This document shows, piece by piece, positions 53,429 to 61,615 of a stretch of DNA of 64,000 nucleotides. The stretch is from JAAXHB01 sp965221635 (GTDB lineage Bacteria > Actinomycetota > Acidimicrobiia > Acidimicrobiales > Aldehydirespiratoraceae), in contig OZ244902.1 of assembly GCA_965221635.1 (NCBI GenBank), forward strand, positions 186,001 to 250,000, written 5' to 3'. Under the pieces are notes generated by a model. The model saw only the letters and a list, made by a program, of their open reading frames with translations. It did no database searches and had not been told where the DNA came from. The translations under genes were made by a program, and so were the position numbers. How positions within the stretch are numbered: the first letter of the stretch is position 1; each line of letters begins with the position of its first letter.

Positions 53429-54415
53429 TCACACCTCGGGAAGCACCTTGTTCACGAACAGGTCGATCTGCGCGGGGTCGTCGGTGAGAGGGTTCACGAT
53501 CAGGTGGTCGATCCCCGCTGCTTTGAGTTCGCGCACCCGTGTTGCGATCTGGTCGATCGTGCCGAACATGTACGCGCTGCGCAGGTCGTCGTCGCTGCGT
53601 TTGACATCCATCACCGTTCGGTACGCGGCGAGTTGTTCGGCCATCACCCGCTCGGAATCCGCCGAGTCCACCAGATGCACCCACTGGGCGTGCGAGAACG
53701 TGAAATCGTCCATCGAGCGCCTCCCGGCCAGGTGGTTGCGCACCTTGGAAATGTCATCGGCCACTATTTCGGGGCTGGTGCCGCTGGAACGACAAATCCA
53801 CCCTTGGTGGCGGCCGATGCGGGCAAGCACCGCGGGGGCCATGTTGGGAGTGTCCACGTTGTCCACCACGTGTACTTGCGATCCGCCACCGATCCATATC
53901 GGTATCGGCCGTTCGGGACGGGGATACAGGGTGGTGCCGGCGGCCACCTGGTAGTAGGCGCCGTTGTACTCCACGTGGTCGTTGCGCAGCAGCAAGCCGA
54001 TCAACTCCAGGGCCTCGTCGGTGCGGCGACCCCGCTCTCGCCGTGGTATCCCCACCGACGCGAACTCCATGTCGTCATGGCCCGTGCCCACACCAAGGAT
54101 CACCCGACCGCCGCCGGCGAGATGATCGAGGCTGGCCACCTCCTTGGCGGTGATCGTGGGATGACGAAACGGCGCGCACAAAATCGCGGTGCCCAACCGG
54201 ATCCGTTCGGTGGCCCCCGCGGCCACCGCCAAGGTGATCATCGGATCCTGCCACGCCACCGAGTACACGTTGGGCGCCACCAGCAAATGATCGATCACCC
54301 ATATCGCCGAGAAACCGGCCTCTTCTGTGCGCGCAAAGTAGGGCACCAACTTGCGGGTTTGTGCGGCGTCAATGTGAGCGCTCGCGTAAGACGGAACCCG
54401 CCAACCGAAATCCAT
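53429..54415 (-). CDS. LLM-class flavin/F420-dependent oxidoreductase
   Basis: The 328-residue protein has a luciferase-like TIM barrel: EEAGFSAIWVIDHL, RIRLGTAILCAPFRHP, GGRVILGVGTGHDD and PIPIWIGGG. Actinobacterial members use FMN or F420 for monooxygenation or reduction. The substrate is unknown; by position it may oxidise the imported compound before the amidohydrolase acts. ATG 54415 starts at the barrel. Confidence 0.88.
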   Translation of the reverse strand: MDFGWRVPSYASAHIDAAQTRKLVPYFARTEEAGFSAIWVIDHLLVAPNVYSVAWQDPMITLAVAAGATERIRLGTAILCAPFRHPTITAKEVASLDHLAGGGRVILGVGTGHDDMEFASVGIPRRERGRRTDEALELIGLLLRNDHVEYNGAYYQVAAGTTLYPRPERPIPIWIGGGSQVHVVDNVDTPNMAPAVLARIGRHQGWICRSSGTSPEIVADDISKVRNHLAGRRSMDDFTFSHAQWVHLVDSADSERVMAEQLAAYRTVMDVKRSDDDLRSAYMFGTIDQIATRVRELKAAGIDHLIVNPLTDDPAQIDLFVNKVLPEV

Positions 54416-54497
54416 CAGCGGCCACCCTCGGGCCGCCGCCGGGCGAGGGGCACACCAACTTCTGCGCTCGCCGCGGGGCGGGCGGTGCCGGGTTGTT

Positions 54498-55307
54498 TCA
54501 CACCGACACTCCGGCGCCTCGTCCGTCTTCGCGTGAGGCGACCGACCCGTACAGGCGGCGCATCACCAGCCGGTACGACAAGCCGTGGAACTTGTCGAGC
54601 AGCAAACCCAGCACCGTGAGCTGCACGAACGCCACGAACATCAACTCGGTGTCGAGCGTTCCCTGGGCCACGATTATCAGCGCCCCGAGGCCCTTGTTGG
54701 CGCCCACGTACTCGGCCACCACCGCGCCCACCAGGCTCAACATCAACGCCACCCGCAGACCGCTGAACACCGCAGGCACCGCGAAGGGCACCCGGCCCTT
54801 GAGCAGCACCGTCCAGCGCGGGGCGCGCAACGCTCTGAACAGTTCGAGCACCTCCGCGGGGATCGATCTGAGGCCCAGGTAGGTGTTCTCCAACAGCGGA
54901 AAGAACGCTATGAGCGCGGCGATTATCACCTTGGGGGTCATTCCGAACCCGAACCAGATCACCAGGATCGGCGCCAGGGCGAACTTGGGCAGCGCCTGGG
55001 TGATGATCACATAAGGCATGATCACCCGCCTGGCGATACCGAACTCCGACGCCAAAGTGCCCAAGCCGATACCGGCAACACCGCCCAGAAGGAACCCGAG
55101 CACGATCTCCTGCACGGTGATGCTGATGTGCGGGTTGGAGCGCCCGGTGGTGATGTAATCCACCAGCCGGTCGAACACGTCGAGAGGTTCGGGCAGCACC
55201 AGCGGCGAGGTGCGAGACGCCCACCAATGCCAAATCAGGATCAGCAGCGCCGCGCTGAGCGCCACCAGCAGCCGCCCGATCCACGCTTCGCGCCGGTCGC
55301 GGCTCAT
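54498..55307 (-). CDS. ABC transporter permease (SsuC/TauC/ThiX type)
   Basis: This 269-residue membrane protein has about six helices and the ATPase-coupling EAA-type loop RSIPAEVLELFRALRAPRW. It matches permeases for nitrate, sulfonate and thiamine precursors. It works with the ATPase and binding protein immediately upstream; the start ATG 55307 follows the ATPase stop by 64 bases. Confidence 0.9.
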   Translation of the reverse strand: MSRDRREAWIGRLLVALSAALLILIWHWWASRTSPLVLPEPLDVFDRLVDYITTGRSNPHISITVQEIVLGFLLGGVAGIGLGTLASEFGIARRVIMPYVIITQALPKFALAPILVIWFGFGMTPKVIIAALIAFFPLLENTYLGLRSIPAEVLELFRALRAPRWTVLLKGRVPFAVPAVFSGLRVALMLSLVGAVVAEYVGANKGLGALIIVAQGTLDTELMFVAFVQLTVLGLLLDKFHGLSYRLVMRRLYGSVASREDGRGAGVSV

Positions 55308-55371
55308 CGCTTCGCCCCGAGGTGCGCCGGTGGGCCGTTTCGCGGGATTTGAAGGCGGAATCGTTGGCGCA

Positions 55372-56142
55372 TCACAGCTGCTCGCGGATGCGACGGCGCA
55401 TCGCCCAGAACCGCTCGTCGCTTTCCACCTCGGCGAAGTTGCGGGGGCGGGGAATGTCCACGTCCACCATGTCGGCCACGGTGCCGGGACGGGCCGACAT
55501 CACCATCACCTTGTCTGACAGGAACAACGCCTCGCCGATGTCGTGGGTGACGAACACCACCGTGGTTTGAGCTTCCTGCCAGATGCGCAACAACTCCAGA
55601 TTCATCTGATCACGGGTTTGGGCGTCGAGCGCTCCGAAAGGCTCATCCATCAGCAAGATCGACGGCTCCACCGCCAAGGCTCGGGCCACCGACACCCGCT
55701 GCTGCATGCCACCGGACAGTTCGCCGGGGCGGTGCTTGCGATAGTCGGCGAGCCCCACCATCTCCAGCACCTCCTCGGCCTTTTGGCGGTTGGCCTTCGT
55801 GGGCCGGGCGCCGATCTCGAAAGGCAACAACACGTTGTCCATCACCGTGCGCCACGGCAACAGCACCGCCTTTTGGAACACGAAACCAACCCTCGGGTCG
55901 GGCGCGGTGACCACTTCGTTGCCGATGCGCACCTCACCGGAACTGGGCGCCACCAAACCGCCGATGCAGCGCAGCAGCGTGCTCTTGCCGCACCCCGAGG
56001 GCCCCACGATCCCGAGGAACTCCTTGGGCTCGATGTGCAGCCCGATGTCGGTGAGGGCGGCTATGTCACCCGCGTCTGAGACGAACACCTTCGACAGGGC
56101 GTCCACCTCGATGGACACCCTGTCGGTTTGTGTTGTCGCCAC
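55372..56142 (-). CDS. ABC transporter ATPase (nitrate/taurine/thiamine-precursor type)
   Basis: The 256-residue ATPase has Walker A GPSGCGKST, Q-loop FVFQKAVLLPW, signature LSGGMQQR and Walker B ILLMDEPFGALD. FVTHDIGEAL is typical of the SsuB/TauB/ThiZ group. It energises the adjoining permease. GTG 56142 gives a normal length. Confidence 0.92.
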   Translation of the reverse strand: MATTQTDRVSIEVDALSKVFVSDAGDIAALTDIGLHIEPKEFLGIVGPSGCGKSTLLRCIGGLVAPSSGEVRIGNEVVTAPDPRVGFVFQKAVLLPWRTVMDNVLLPFEIGARPTKANRQKAEEVLEMVGLADYRKHRPGELSGGMQQRVSVARALAVEPSILLMDEPFGALDAQTRDQMNLELLRIWQEAQTTVVFVTHDIGEALFLSDKVMVMSARPGTVADMVDVDIPRPRNFAEVESDERFWAMRRRIREQL

Positions 56143-56227
56143 CTCGAACCCCCGACTCCGACACCCGGCTACCAGCGACGGCTGCCGTGATCGTTGCCGG
56201 TGTTGGCGAAGTTGGCCGAGGGGTTGC

Positions 56228-57472
56228 TCAGTTGTCGATGTAGCGGTTGCTGATCACAGTGGACACATCCACTGCGGATTCGATGATGCCGAGTTCCAGG
56301 CCGTCATCGGCGAGAGCCTGGATGGTGTCCACGTCGCACCAGCCCATGCCGTTGTCGGCCACGCCGGGGCCGGTGTTCTGCATGTCGATGCGGTAGTCGA
56401 TCACCGCCAGGTTGCGTGCCATGTTGTCGGCGCCCACCGCGTAACGAGAGCCGATCTCGCCTGCTGCTTCGGGGTTCTCCTCGATCCACAGCTTGGCCTT
56501 CACGATTGCGTCCACGAAACGACCAACCAGGTCGGCGTTGTCCTCGAGCCAGCCACGCTTGGCGAAGAACACGTCGTTCGGCCCCGGAATGGTGTCGTAC
56601 TCCCAGATCTCGTAGTCACCGGCCACGTCCTCGGGGAATCCACCCGCCTCGAACAGAGCCCAGTTGATCGAACCCCACGTGGAGGCTGCCTGCGCGGCGC
56701 CCGCCAGCAGGGCGGTGCCGAAGTCCACGCCGGTGGCGGCGAAGGTGACCTCGTCCTCGGTGATGCCGTTTGCCGCCAACAGCAGCGCTGCGTACCACTT
56801 GCTGGTGGACGCCTGCGAGGTGACCGCGATGGTCTTGCCGCGGAGGTCTTCGGGGGTGTTCACCCCGGCGGCGTTGTTCACCAGCATCGTGAGCCAGTTC
56901 TTGGTGTAGGGACAGTAGAAGCCCTCGAGATCCTCACCGGCGAGCACCGCGAAGAAACCCGAGAACGGGTCGGCCATGGCAATGTCGGCGTTGCCCGCCA
57001 CCACCTGGCGAACCGCGTCGCCTGCGCCCTGGCCGGGCAGCTGCTCGAAGATGATCCCGGCGTCGGCGAAGTAGCCGTTCTCCTCGGCCACGTAGAAGTC
57101 GATGAAATCGATGAACTTGGCGGCGCCCCAAGGCACGAGGCGGATCGTGGTCATCTCCACCGGCTGGGTGGTCATCTCACCGTCGCCGTCGTCCATGTCG
57201 CCGTCGTCCATGTCGTCGGTGCTCATGTCGTCGTCGGACATGTCGCCGTCGTCCATGTCGTCATCATCGGCGGGTGTGGCGGCGGCTGCTTCGTCATCGT
57301 CGTCTTCGGCTGGGGCGTCGGAGGACCCGGAATCGGCGCCGGAACTCTCCGAGCCGGTGGCGGCCGACGGGGCGGGGTCGTCGTCATCGCCGCCACAGGA
57401 TGCGGCGACGAGTGCGACCATCACCAGCATTGCGATCCATCGTGCCCAACGGCTACGTCTTGATTGTGTCAT
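56228..57472 (-). CDS. ABC transporter substrate-binding lipoprotein (NMT1/THI5-like)
   Basis: The 414-residue precursor has lipobox LVAASC (Cys26), then a very acidic linker with repeated Asp/Met blocks (about residues 30-100). The binding domain follows: VPWGAAKFIDFIDFYVAEEN, GNADIAMADP, TIAVTSQASTSKWYAALLL. The NMT1/THI5 fold binds small aromatic or heterocyclic ligands, which agrees with the enamidase-like gene downstream. ATG 57472 is preceded by AAGAGGAGG. It is the first gene of the minus-strand run and is divergent from the GntR regulator. Confidence 0.88.
   Translation of the reverse strand: MTQSRRSRWARWIAMLVMVALVAASCGGDDDDPAPSAATGSESSGADSGSSDAPAEDDDDEAAAATPADDDDMDDGDMSDDDMSTDDMDDGDMDDGDGEMTTQPVEMTTIRLVPWGAAKFIDFIDFYVAEENGYFADAGIIFEQLPGQGAGDAVRQVVAGNADIAMADPFSGFFAVLAGEDLEGFYCPYTKNWLTMLVNNAAGVNTPEDLRGKTIAVTSQASTSKWYAALLLAANGITEDEVTFAATGVDFGTALLAGAAQAASTWGSINWALFEAGGFPEDVAGDYEIWEYDTIPGPNDVFFAKRGWLEDNADLVGRFVDAIVKAKLWIEENPEAAGEIGSRYAVGADNMARNLAVIDYRIDMQNTGPGVADNGMGWCDVDTIQALADDGLELGIIESAVDVSTVISNRYIDN
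57184..57262 (-). repeat. Low-complexity repeat coding the acidic linker
   Basis: Copies of CCGTCGTCCATGTCG and close variants repeat on the plus strand. On the coding strand they produce the Met-Asp-Asp-Gly-Asp pattern in the binding-protein linker. Confidence 0.7.
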
Positions 57473-57593
57473 GTCGCCTCCTCTTGGTGGCTTGTGGCGG
57501 GAACGGTCAGCTCCCGCCTTGATCTTGTCACCCCAGTCGTTCGAGACTGGTGCCGGGACTCAGGCCCTCATTTGGGCAGACTAGCGAATCATA

Positions 57594-57607
57594 TAGTCAA
57601 TAGTCAA
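57594..57607. promoter_or_regulatory. Candidate GntR operator: tandem TAGTCAA
   Basis: TAGTCAA occurs twice in direct contact (57594-57600, 57601-57607) in the only AT-rich stretch between the divergent binding-protein and GntR genes. Read on the minus strand it gives two TTGACT hexamers, possible -35 boxes for the importer operon. A regulator site overlapping the promoter would allow repression. Confidence 0.45.
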
Positions 57608-57632
57608 TCGAATATCTGGTCGGCGGTCGTGG

Positions 57633-57638
57633 CATGAT
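57633..57638 (+). promoter_or_regulatory. -10 element of apparently leaderless GntR promoter
   Basis: CATGAT ends six bases before GTG 57645, the same spacing as at 17475 and 63346. There is no ribosome-binding site. Confidence 0.4.
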
Positions 57639-57644
57639 GTAGCC

Positions 57645-58364
57645 GTGACCTCCTCTTCAGAGTCCCCCTCGGTGGCGTCGAGCCTCTCCGCTGACGGCGT
57701 GGAGCCGGCCGCGCAGCCGTTCCGCAAACCCAAGACCGCCCAGGAGGCGGTGCTGGCCGAGATGCGCAGGCAGCTGCTCGACGGCCGGTTGCAGCCCGGC
57801 GCCGCGGTTCGGCCCGATGCCATCGGTGAGCAGTTGGGGGTGTCCGCGGTGCCGGTGCGCGAGGCGCTGAGAATCCTCGAAGGCGAGGGTCACGTGGTGT
57901 ATCGACCTCACCGCGGTTACGTGGTGGCGGCCCTCGACAGCAGCGACCTGATCGAGATTTACCGGATTCGTGAACTGCTCGAAACCGAGGCGGTGCGCAC
58001 GGGCCTGCCGGAACTCACAGCGGACAACATTGCAGACCTAAAGGGAATCGTGGCCCAGATGGAGCAGGTTCAAGGTGACGTGCTGGCGCTCACCGAGGTG
58101 AACCGGCGCTTCCATTTCACGGTGTTCGGGGCTTCGGGCATGCCGCAGTTGGTGCGACTGTTGCGCATCCTGTGGGATTCGTCGGACCGCTACCGGGTGC
58201 GCTACCTGATGTCGCCACAGAACCGTGAACTGGTGCACGACCAGCACATGCGGATGTTCGACGCGGCGACGCGGCGTGACACCGATGCGTTCCTCGCCGA
58301 GAGCAAACGCCACCGAGCCCACGCAATAGCCGCGCTGAGCGATCACGCAGTAGTGGGCTCGTAG
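57645..58364 (+). CDS. GntR-family regulator with FCD domain
   Basis: The 239-residue FadR-type regulator has a winged-helix N-terminus (PDAIGEQLGVSAVPVREALR; EGHVVYRPHRGYVV) and an all-helical FCD ligand domain with IRELLETEAVR, NRRFHFTVFGAS and HDQHMRMFDA, whose histidines usually bind a metal. The divergent position next to the binding-protein gene makes it the likely controller of the whole minus-strand run, responding to a pathway acid. Some 25 disordered residues precede the helix-turn-helix. Confidence 0.92.
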   Translation: MTSSSESPSVASSLSADGVEPAAQPFRKPKTAQEAVLAEMRRQLLDGRLQPGAAVRPDAIGEQLGVSAVPVREALRILEGEGHVVYRPHRGYVVAALDSSDLIEIYRIRELLETEAVRTGLPELTADNIADLKGIVAQMEQVQGDVLALTEVNRRFHFTVFGASGMPQLVRLLRILWDSSDRYRVRYLMSPQNRELVHDQHMRMFDAATRRDTDAFLAESKRHRAHAIAALSDHAVVGS

Positions 58365-58370
58365 CCCGGG

Positions 58371-58402
58371 CCGCCGCGGCCGGGGCCGTCACCGGGGCGG
58401 CG
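58371..58402. terminator. GC-rich inverted repeat between convergent genes
   Basis: GCCGCC (58371-58376) pairs with GGCGGC (58397-58402) across a 20-base GC-rich loop between the ends of the GntR and gamma-glutamyltransferase genes. There is no T-run. Confidence 0.25.
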
Positions 58403-58406
58403 CGGC

Positions 58407-59981
58407 TCAGGGGCCGGTGGCGCTGCCGATCTGAGCTCTGGGATCGGCGGCGCCCGCGAAGGTGCCTTGAGGGGTGACCTCGATGAGGTGGGCATGGCCG
58501 AAACTGTGGGGACTGTTCTCGAACACGCTCACCTGGTGTGCTCGCTTTTCGAGCCCTTCGACCCAGCCGGTTTGGTTGCCTTCGATCACCACTCGGCGGG
58601 CTTGGTGGGGGCGCCAGGTGTCGAATCCGGGGTCGTGATCGGCCGGGGCGATTATCCACCGGGCCGCTGAGATTGCCGTGCCGGGGGTTTGGCCGAGGCG
58701 CAGGGTGCGGTCGAGAAGTTGCAGCAGGATCTGGGGTTGGGAGTCGCCGCCCATCGTGCCGAGCACCATTCGCAGGCTGTTGTCGTTGTTGGTGACCAGC
58801 GCCGGTGAGAGCGTGTGCGGTGGCCTTCGGCCTGGGCTGTACTCGGCGGGGTGGCCCGCTTCGAGGCTGAAGCCGATGCCGCGGTCGTGCAGGAAGATGC
58901 CAGTTCCGGGCGCCACCAGGTGAGCGCCGAAACCGCTGGCGTTGGAGTTGATCAGCGACACGCCCATGCCGTTTTTGTCGATGGCGCACAGGTAGGTGGT
59001 GTCGCCTGGTGTGGCGGGCGGGGTCACTTGTGATGCCCGGTCGGGGTTGATGGCGTTGCGTCGTGGTTCGAGCCGTTCGGGTGCCAGCAGCGCTTTGCCG
59101 TCGGCGCCGTCGTGGAGCACCGCCACCCTGTCTTGTGCGGCTTGTGCGGCGGCTTCCACCAGCAGGTGCGCCCACGCCGAGTTCGTGGTGTTCGGCATTT
59201 CAAGCCCGTCGGCGATCCACGCCGCAGCCAAGGTGAGATATCCCTGCGAACTCGGAGGAACAGTCCACAACACATGGCCGTGCGCTTCGACTCGCAGGGG
59301 TGCCACCCAGCGGGCCACCGGGCGGGCCAGATCGGTCTCGCTGTATTCGCCTTCGCCGAGTTGGATGAGCGCCTCGCCGAACTCGCCTCCGTAGAACCCT
59401 GCGCGGCCATGACGCAGGATCGCCTCGAGGGCTCTGGCGGTGCCGGGGCGACGGATTGTTTGCGCCGGCTTCAGGGTGGCGGGGATGTCGGTGTTGTGGG
59501 CCACCTCTGCCACTTCGCCGGCTCGTTCGGCCAGCAGCGGCGACGCCGGGAACCCGTCGGTGGCGAGCCGGATCGCCTCGGCCAGCACATCTTCCAGTGG
59601 AAGGCGCCCGAAGCGCTCGTGCAGGGCAAGCCAGCCGTCCACCGCGCCGGGCACCGTCACCGAGGCCACGTGACCCCGAAGCGGTACTTCCGTTAGGCCT
59701 TGGGTTCTGAGGCGTTGCGCGTCGGCGCCGGAGCCCGCGAACCCGGCACTGTCAAGGGCCACCGGTGGGCCTGTGCCGTTGTGAACCAGCGCCCAAACGT
59801 CACCACCGGGCCCGCACATGTGCGGCGAGGTGACAGCCAGCACGGCGTTGGCCCCCACAGCCGCATCCGCGGCCGAACCTCCACGCCGAAGTAGTTCCAC
59901 TCCTGCAGCGGTGGCCAACCCGTCCACTGTTGAGACCATCCCCCGCACCGCGGTGGAAGTGAGTCCGTCCTGGTGTGTCAT
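58407..59981 (-). CDS. Gamma-glutamyltransferase family protein
   Basis: The 524-residue Ntn-hydrolase has AAVGANAVLAVTSPHMCGPGG and the self-processing site GDTTYLCAIDKNG, where Thr328 would be the nucleophile freed by cleavage. NSNASGFGAHLVAPGTG and LGTMGGDSQPQI also match Ggt. No signal peptide is visible, so it may be cytoplasmic, as in many Ggt-like acylases. ATG 59981 follows the Nudix gene by 23 bases on the same strand. Confidence 0.9.
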   Translation of the reverse strand: MTHQDGLTSTAVRGMVSTVDGLATAAGVELLRRGGSAADAAVGANAVLAVTSPHMCGPGGDVWALVHNGTGPPVALDSAGFAGSGADAQRLRTQGLTEVPLRGHVASVTVPGAVDGWLALHERFGRLPLEDVLAEAIRLATDGFPASPLLAERAGEVAEVAHNTDIPATLKPAQTIRRPGTARALEAILRHGRAGFYGGEFGEALIQLGEGEYSETDLARPVARWVAPLRVEAHGHVLWTVPPSSQGYLTLAAAWIADGLEMPNTTNSAWAHLLVEAAAQAAQDRVAVLHDGADGKALLAPERLEPRRNAINPDRASQVTPPATPGDTTYLCAIDKNGMGVSLINSNASGFGAHLVAPGTGIFLHDRGIGFSLEAGHPAEYSPGRRPPHTLSPALVTNNDNSLRMVLGTMGGDSQPQILLQLLDRTLRLGQTPGTAISAARWIIAPADHDPGFDTWRPHQARRVVIEGNQTGWVEGLEKRAHQVSVFENSPHSFGHAHLIEVTPQGTFAGAADPRAQIGSATGP

Positions 59982-60004
59982 CAAACTCCAATCGTTTACT
60001 GACT

Positions 60005-61123
60005 TCACCCAGCTTCGGCGATCCCGGCCGGCACTGGCCAGCGCAGGATGCCGGTTTCGGTTCTTGTGTCGGCTTGGGCGTAGTCGGGGTCGGCGGGGAA
60101 TGCGATCCGGTGAGGGCTGTCGTCGTCGTAGCGGATTCGCACGTGCTCGTCGTGGTCGGGGGTGCCTGCGGCTGCGGCGCGCAGCGCGGCTTGGATGCTT
60201 GGGAACTTGGACAGGCGGTGCAGCATTCCGATGGTGGGGGTCATCATCACCATCTCGCCCCGGTCGTTGAGGTCGATCGCCTCCGCGGGGCGCATCCAGC
60301 GATGCTCCACTGCCTCGTCGAGGTCGGCGAGCGGTACCTGACCTTGGGGCATTGCGGTCACGAAGAAGCGGGTGTCGTAACGCCTAGGCGGGCCGAGGGG
60401 GGTCTTCCACCTTCCCACGAAATGCACCTGCGCCCCGGCGAGGCGCAAACCCTCGGCGCGCATCGTGGAGATGAAGTCCCGTTCGCCTGCGTTCACTTCC
60501 GCACGGTAAGCGCCAAATCGTCTGGCAGTTTCCGGCGGGGACAAGTCAACGATGCCGCTGTGAAGATTGTCGTCGCCGGGGAGGTGTGTGGCGACGGCCC
60601 CGGATCGCGTGCCCGAGGCCCCGGATTGCCCGCCGCCGGGCCCGGGCTGCACGGCTTCATTGCGAGTTTGCATTGGGCCATTGGCAGAGTGAGAAGAGCC
60701 GCCGGGCTCGAGGGGCTTGCCGGGTGGGGTCGGCTTGCCGGCGTGGTGCGCCGGATTGCCGGCGTGGTGTGCGAGCAGCACTCCGGCCTCCTCGAAGGTC
60801 TCGCGCAACGCCGCCACCCAGAACGCGATGCCGCCCCGTTCAACACCAACGGCGGCCGACGCCTCCGGGTCGGTGCGACCGGCAACGGTGTCATCAGCGA
60901 TCTGATCGCCGTCACGGGGATCCACCGCCCCGCCCGGGTACACCCACATGTCTCCCACGAACACGGACCGGGAGTTGCGTTTCAGCATCAGCACCTGCAG
61001 GTCGGGACGCTCCGCCAGGATCAAGATGGTGGCTGCGTCACGCACCGGCACCCCGGCCGGGTCGTAATCGCCGCCGCTTCCAGGCGAGTCCGCCCCCAGC
61101 GAAACCCGCCGACCCCAACTCAC
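60005..61123 (-). CDS. Nudix hydrolase (NUDT19-like)
   Basis: The protein of about 372 residues begins its Nudix fold at RDAATILILAERPDLQVLML. The Nudix box core is ALRETFEEAGVLL, with WVYPGGAVDPRD before it. Right after the box is a low-complexity insertion of about 75 residues rich in Gly, Pro and His (HHAGNPA HHAGKPT). The fold then resumes at GRWKTPLGPPRRYDTRFFV. NUDT19 enzymes hydrolyse CoA esters, a plausible role here. The start is uncertain: GTG 61123 was chosen, GTG 61231 is possible. Confidence 0.8.
   Translation of the reverse strand: MSWGRRVSLGADSPGSGGDYDPAGVPVRDAATILILAERPDLQVLMLKRNSRSVFVGDMWVYPGGAVDPRDGDQIADDTVAGRTDPEASAAVGVERGGIAFWVAALRETFEEAGVLLAHHAGNPAHHAGKPTPPGKPLEPGGSSHSANGPMQTRNEAVQPGPGGGQSGASGTRSGAVATHLPGDDNLHSGIVDLSPPETARRFGAYRAEVNAGERDFISTMRAEGLRLAGAQVHFVGRWKTPLGPPRRYDTRFFVTAMPQGQVPLADLDEAVEHRWMRPAEAIDLNDRGEMVMMTPTIGMLHRLSKFPSIQAALRAAAAGTPDHDEHVRIRYDDDSPHRIAFPADPDYAQADTRTETGILRWPVPAGIAEAG
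60732..60773 (-). repeat. Two adjacent 21-bp repeats inside the Nudix gene
   Basis: Units 60732-60752 and 60753-60773 share 18 of 21 bases and code HHAGKPT and HHAGNPA. A partial third copy lies at 60714-60731. Confidence 0.7.
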
Positions 61124-61615
61124 CACAAGCCCCGTCCCCCGAACCAGCCCACCAAGAGCGGCCAAAGCAGCAGATCCCCAGTCACCGCCCCATTCTCCCC
61201 CAGGCAACGACTCGTTCCGACTCGCACACACCCCTCCTCACCGCCAACAGACCCCGATGCCACCACCCCGCCATCCCTCCGCTCGCGCACTGAGCGTGCA
61301 TCGGGCAAGGCAAGCGTTGCAGCAGTGGGCTATCGGGTTGGCTGTTCACCGGAGCGCTCCCCGCGCCCGCCCGACTCCAAGGCAACCGTGCTGAATTGAA
61401 CTGAGCCCTTGGAGAGCGGGGTTGCTTTGGAGTGACGGACTCGTCGAGTCTTGTGACTCTGAATCCCTGATGTGTTGGCATCTTTTGGTTTGATCATGCC
61501 ATATCTATTGCACAGATACTGAGCCTGTTCATCATCTGAAGTAGTCATAGATCTCTTGAGATAAATGTTGAATTAGAGGTTGGTAGTGTCTCACACACCA
61601 AGTACACTTGTTCTC
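61124..61615. other. 492-bp intergenic region
   Basis: The left part is GC-rich and may include a longer N-terminus of the Nudix gene. The right part, from about 61395, is AT-richer and carries the promoter of the HNH gene (61580-61608). No tRNA or other RNA gene could be folded. Confidence 0.5.
61580..61608 (+). promoter_or_regulatory. Promoter of the HNH gene, apparently leaderless
   Basis: TTGGTA (61580-61585) and TACACT (61603-61608) are 17 bases apart, and TACACT ends seven bases before ATG 61616. No Shine-Dalgarno sequence lies between them. Confidence 0.5.

Noticed and set aside
55790..57463. 557-codon open frame opposite the ABC transporter genes
   Set aside because: It is a shadow of the ATPase and binding-protein genes; the repeated Val/His tail comes from the acidic-linker repeat.
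61395..61500. Possible tRNA or tRNA-like sequence (ACTCTGAATCC next to a CCA end)
   Set aside because: No cloverleaf could be drawn and the acceptor and T stems do not pair.
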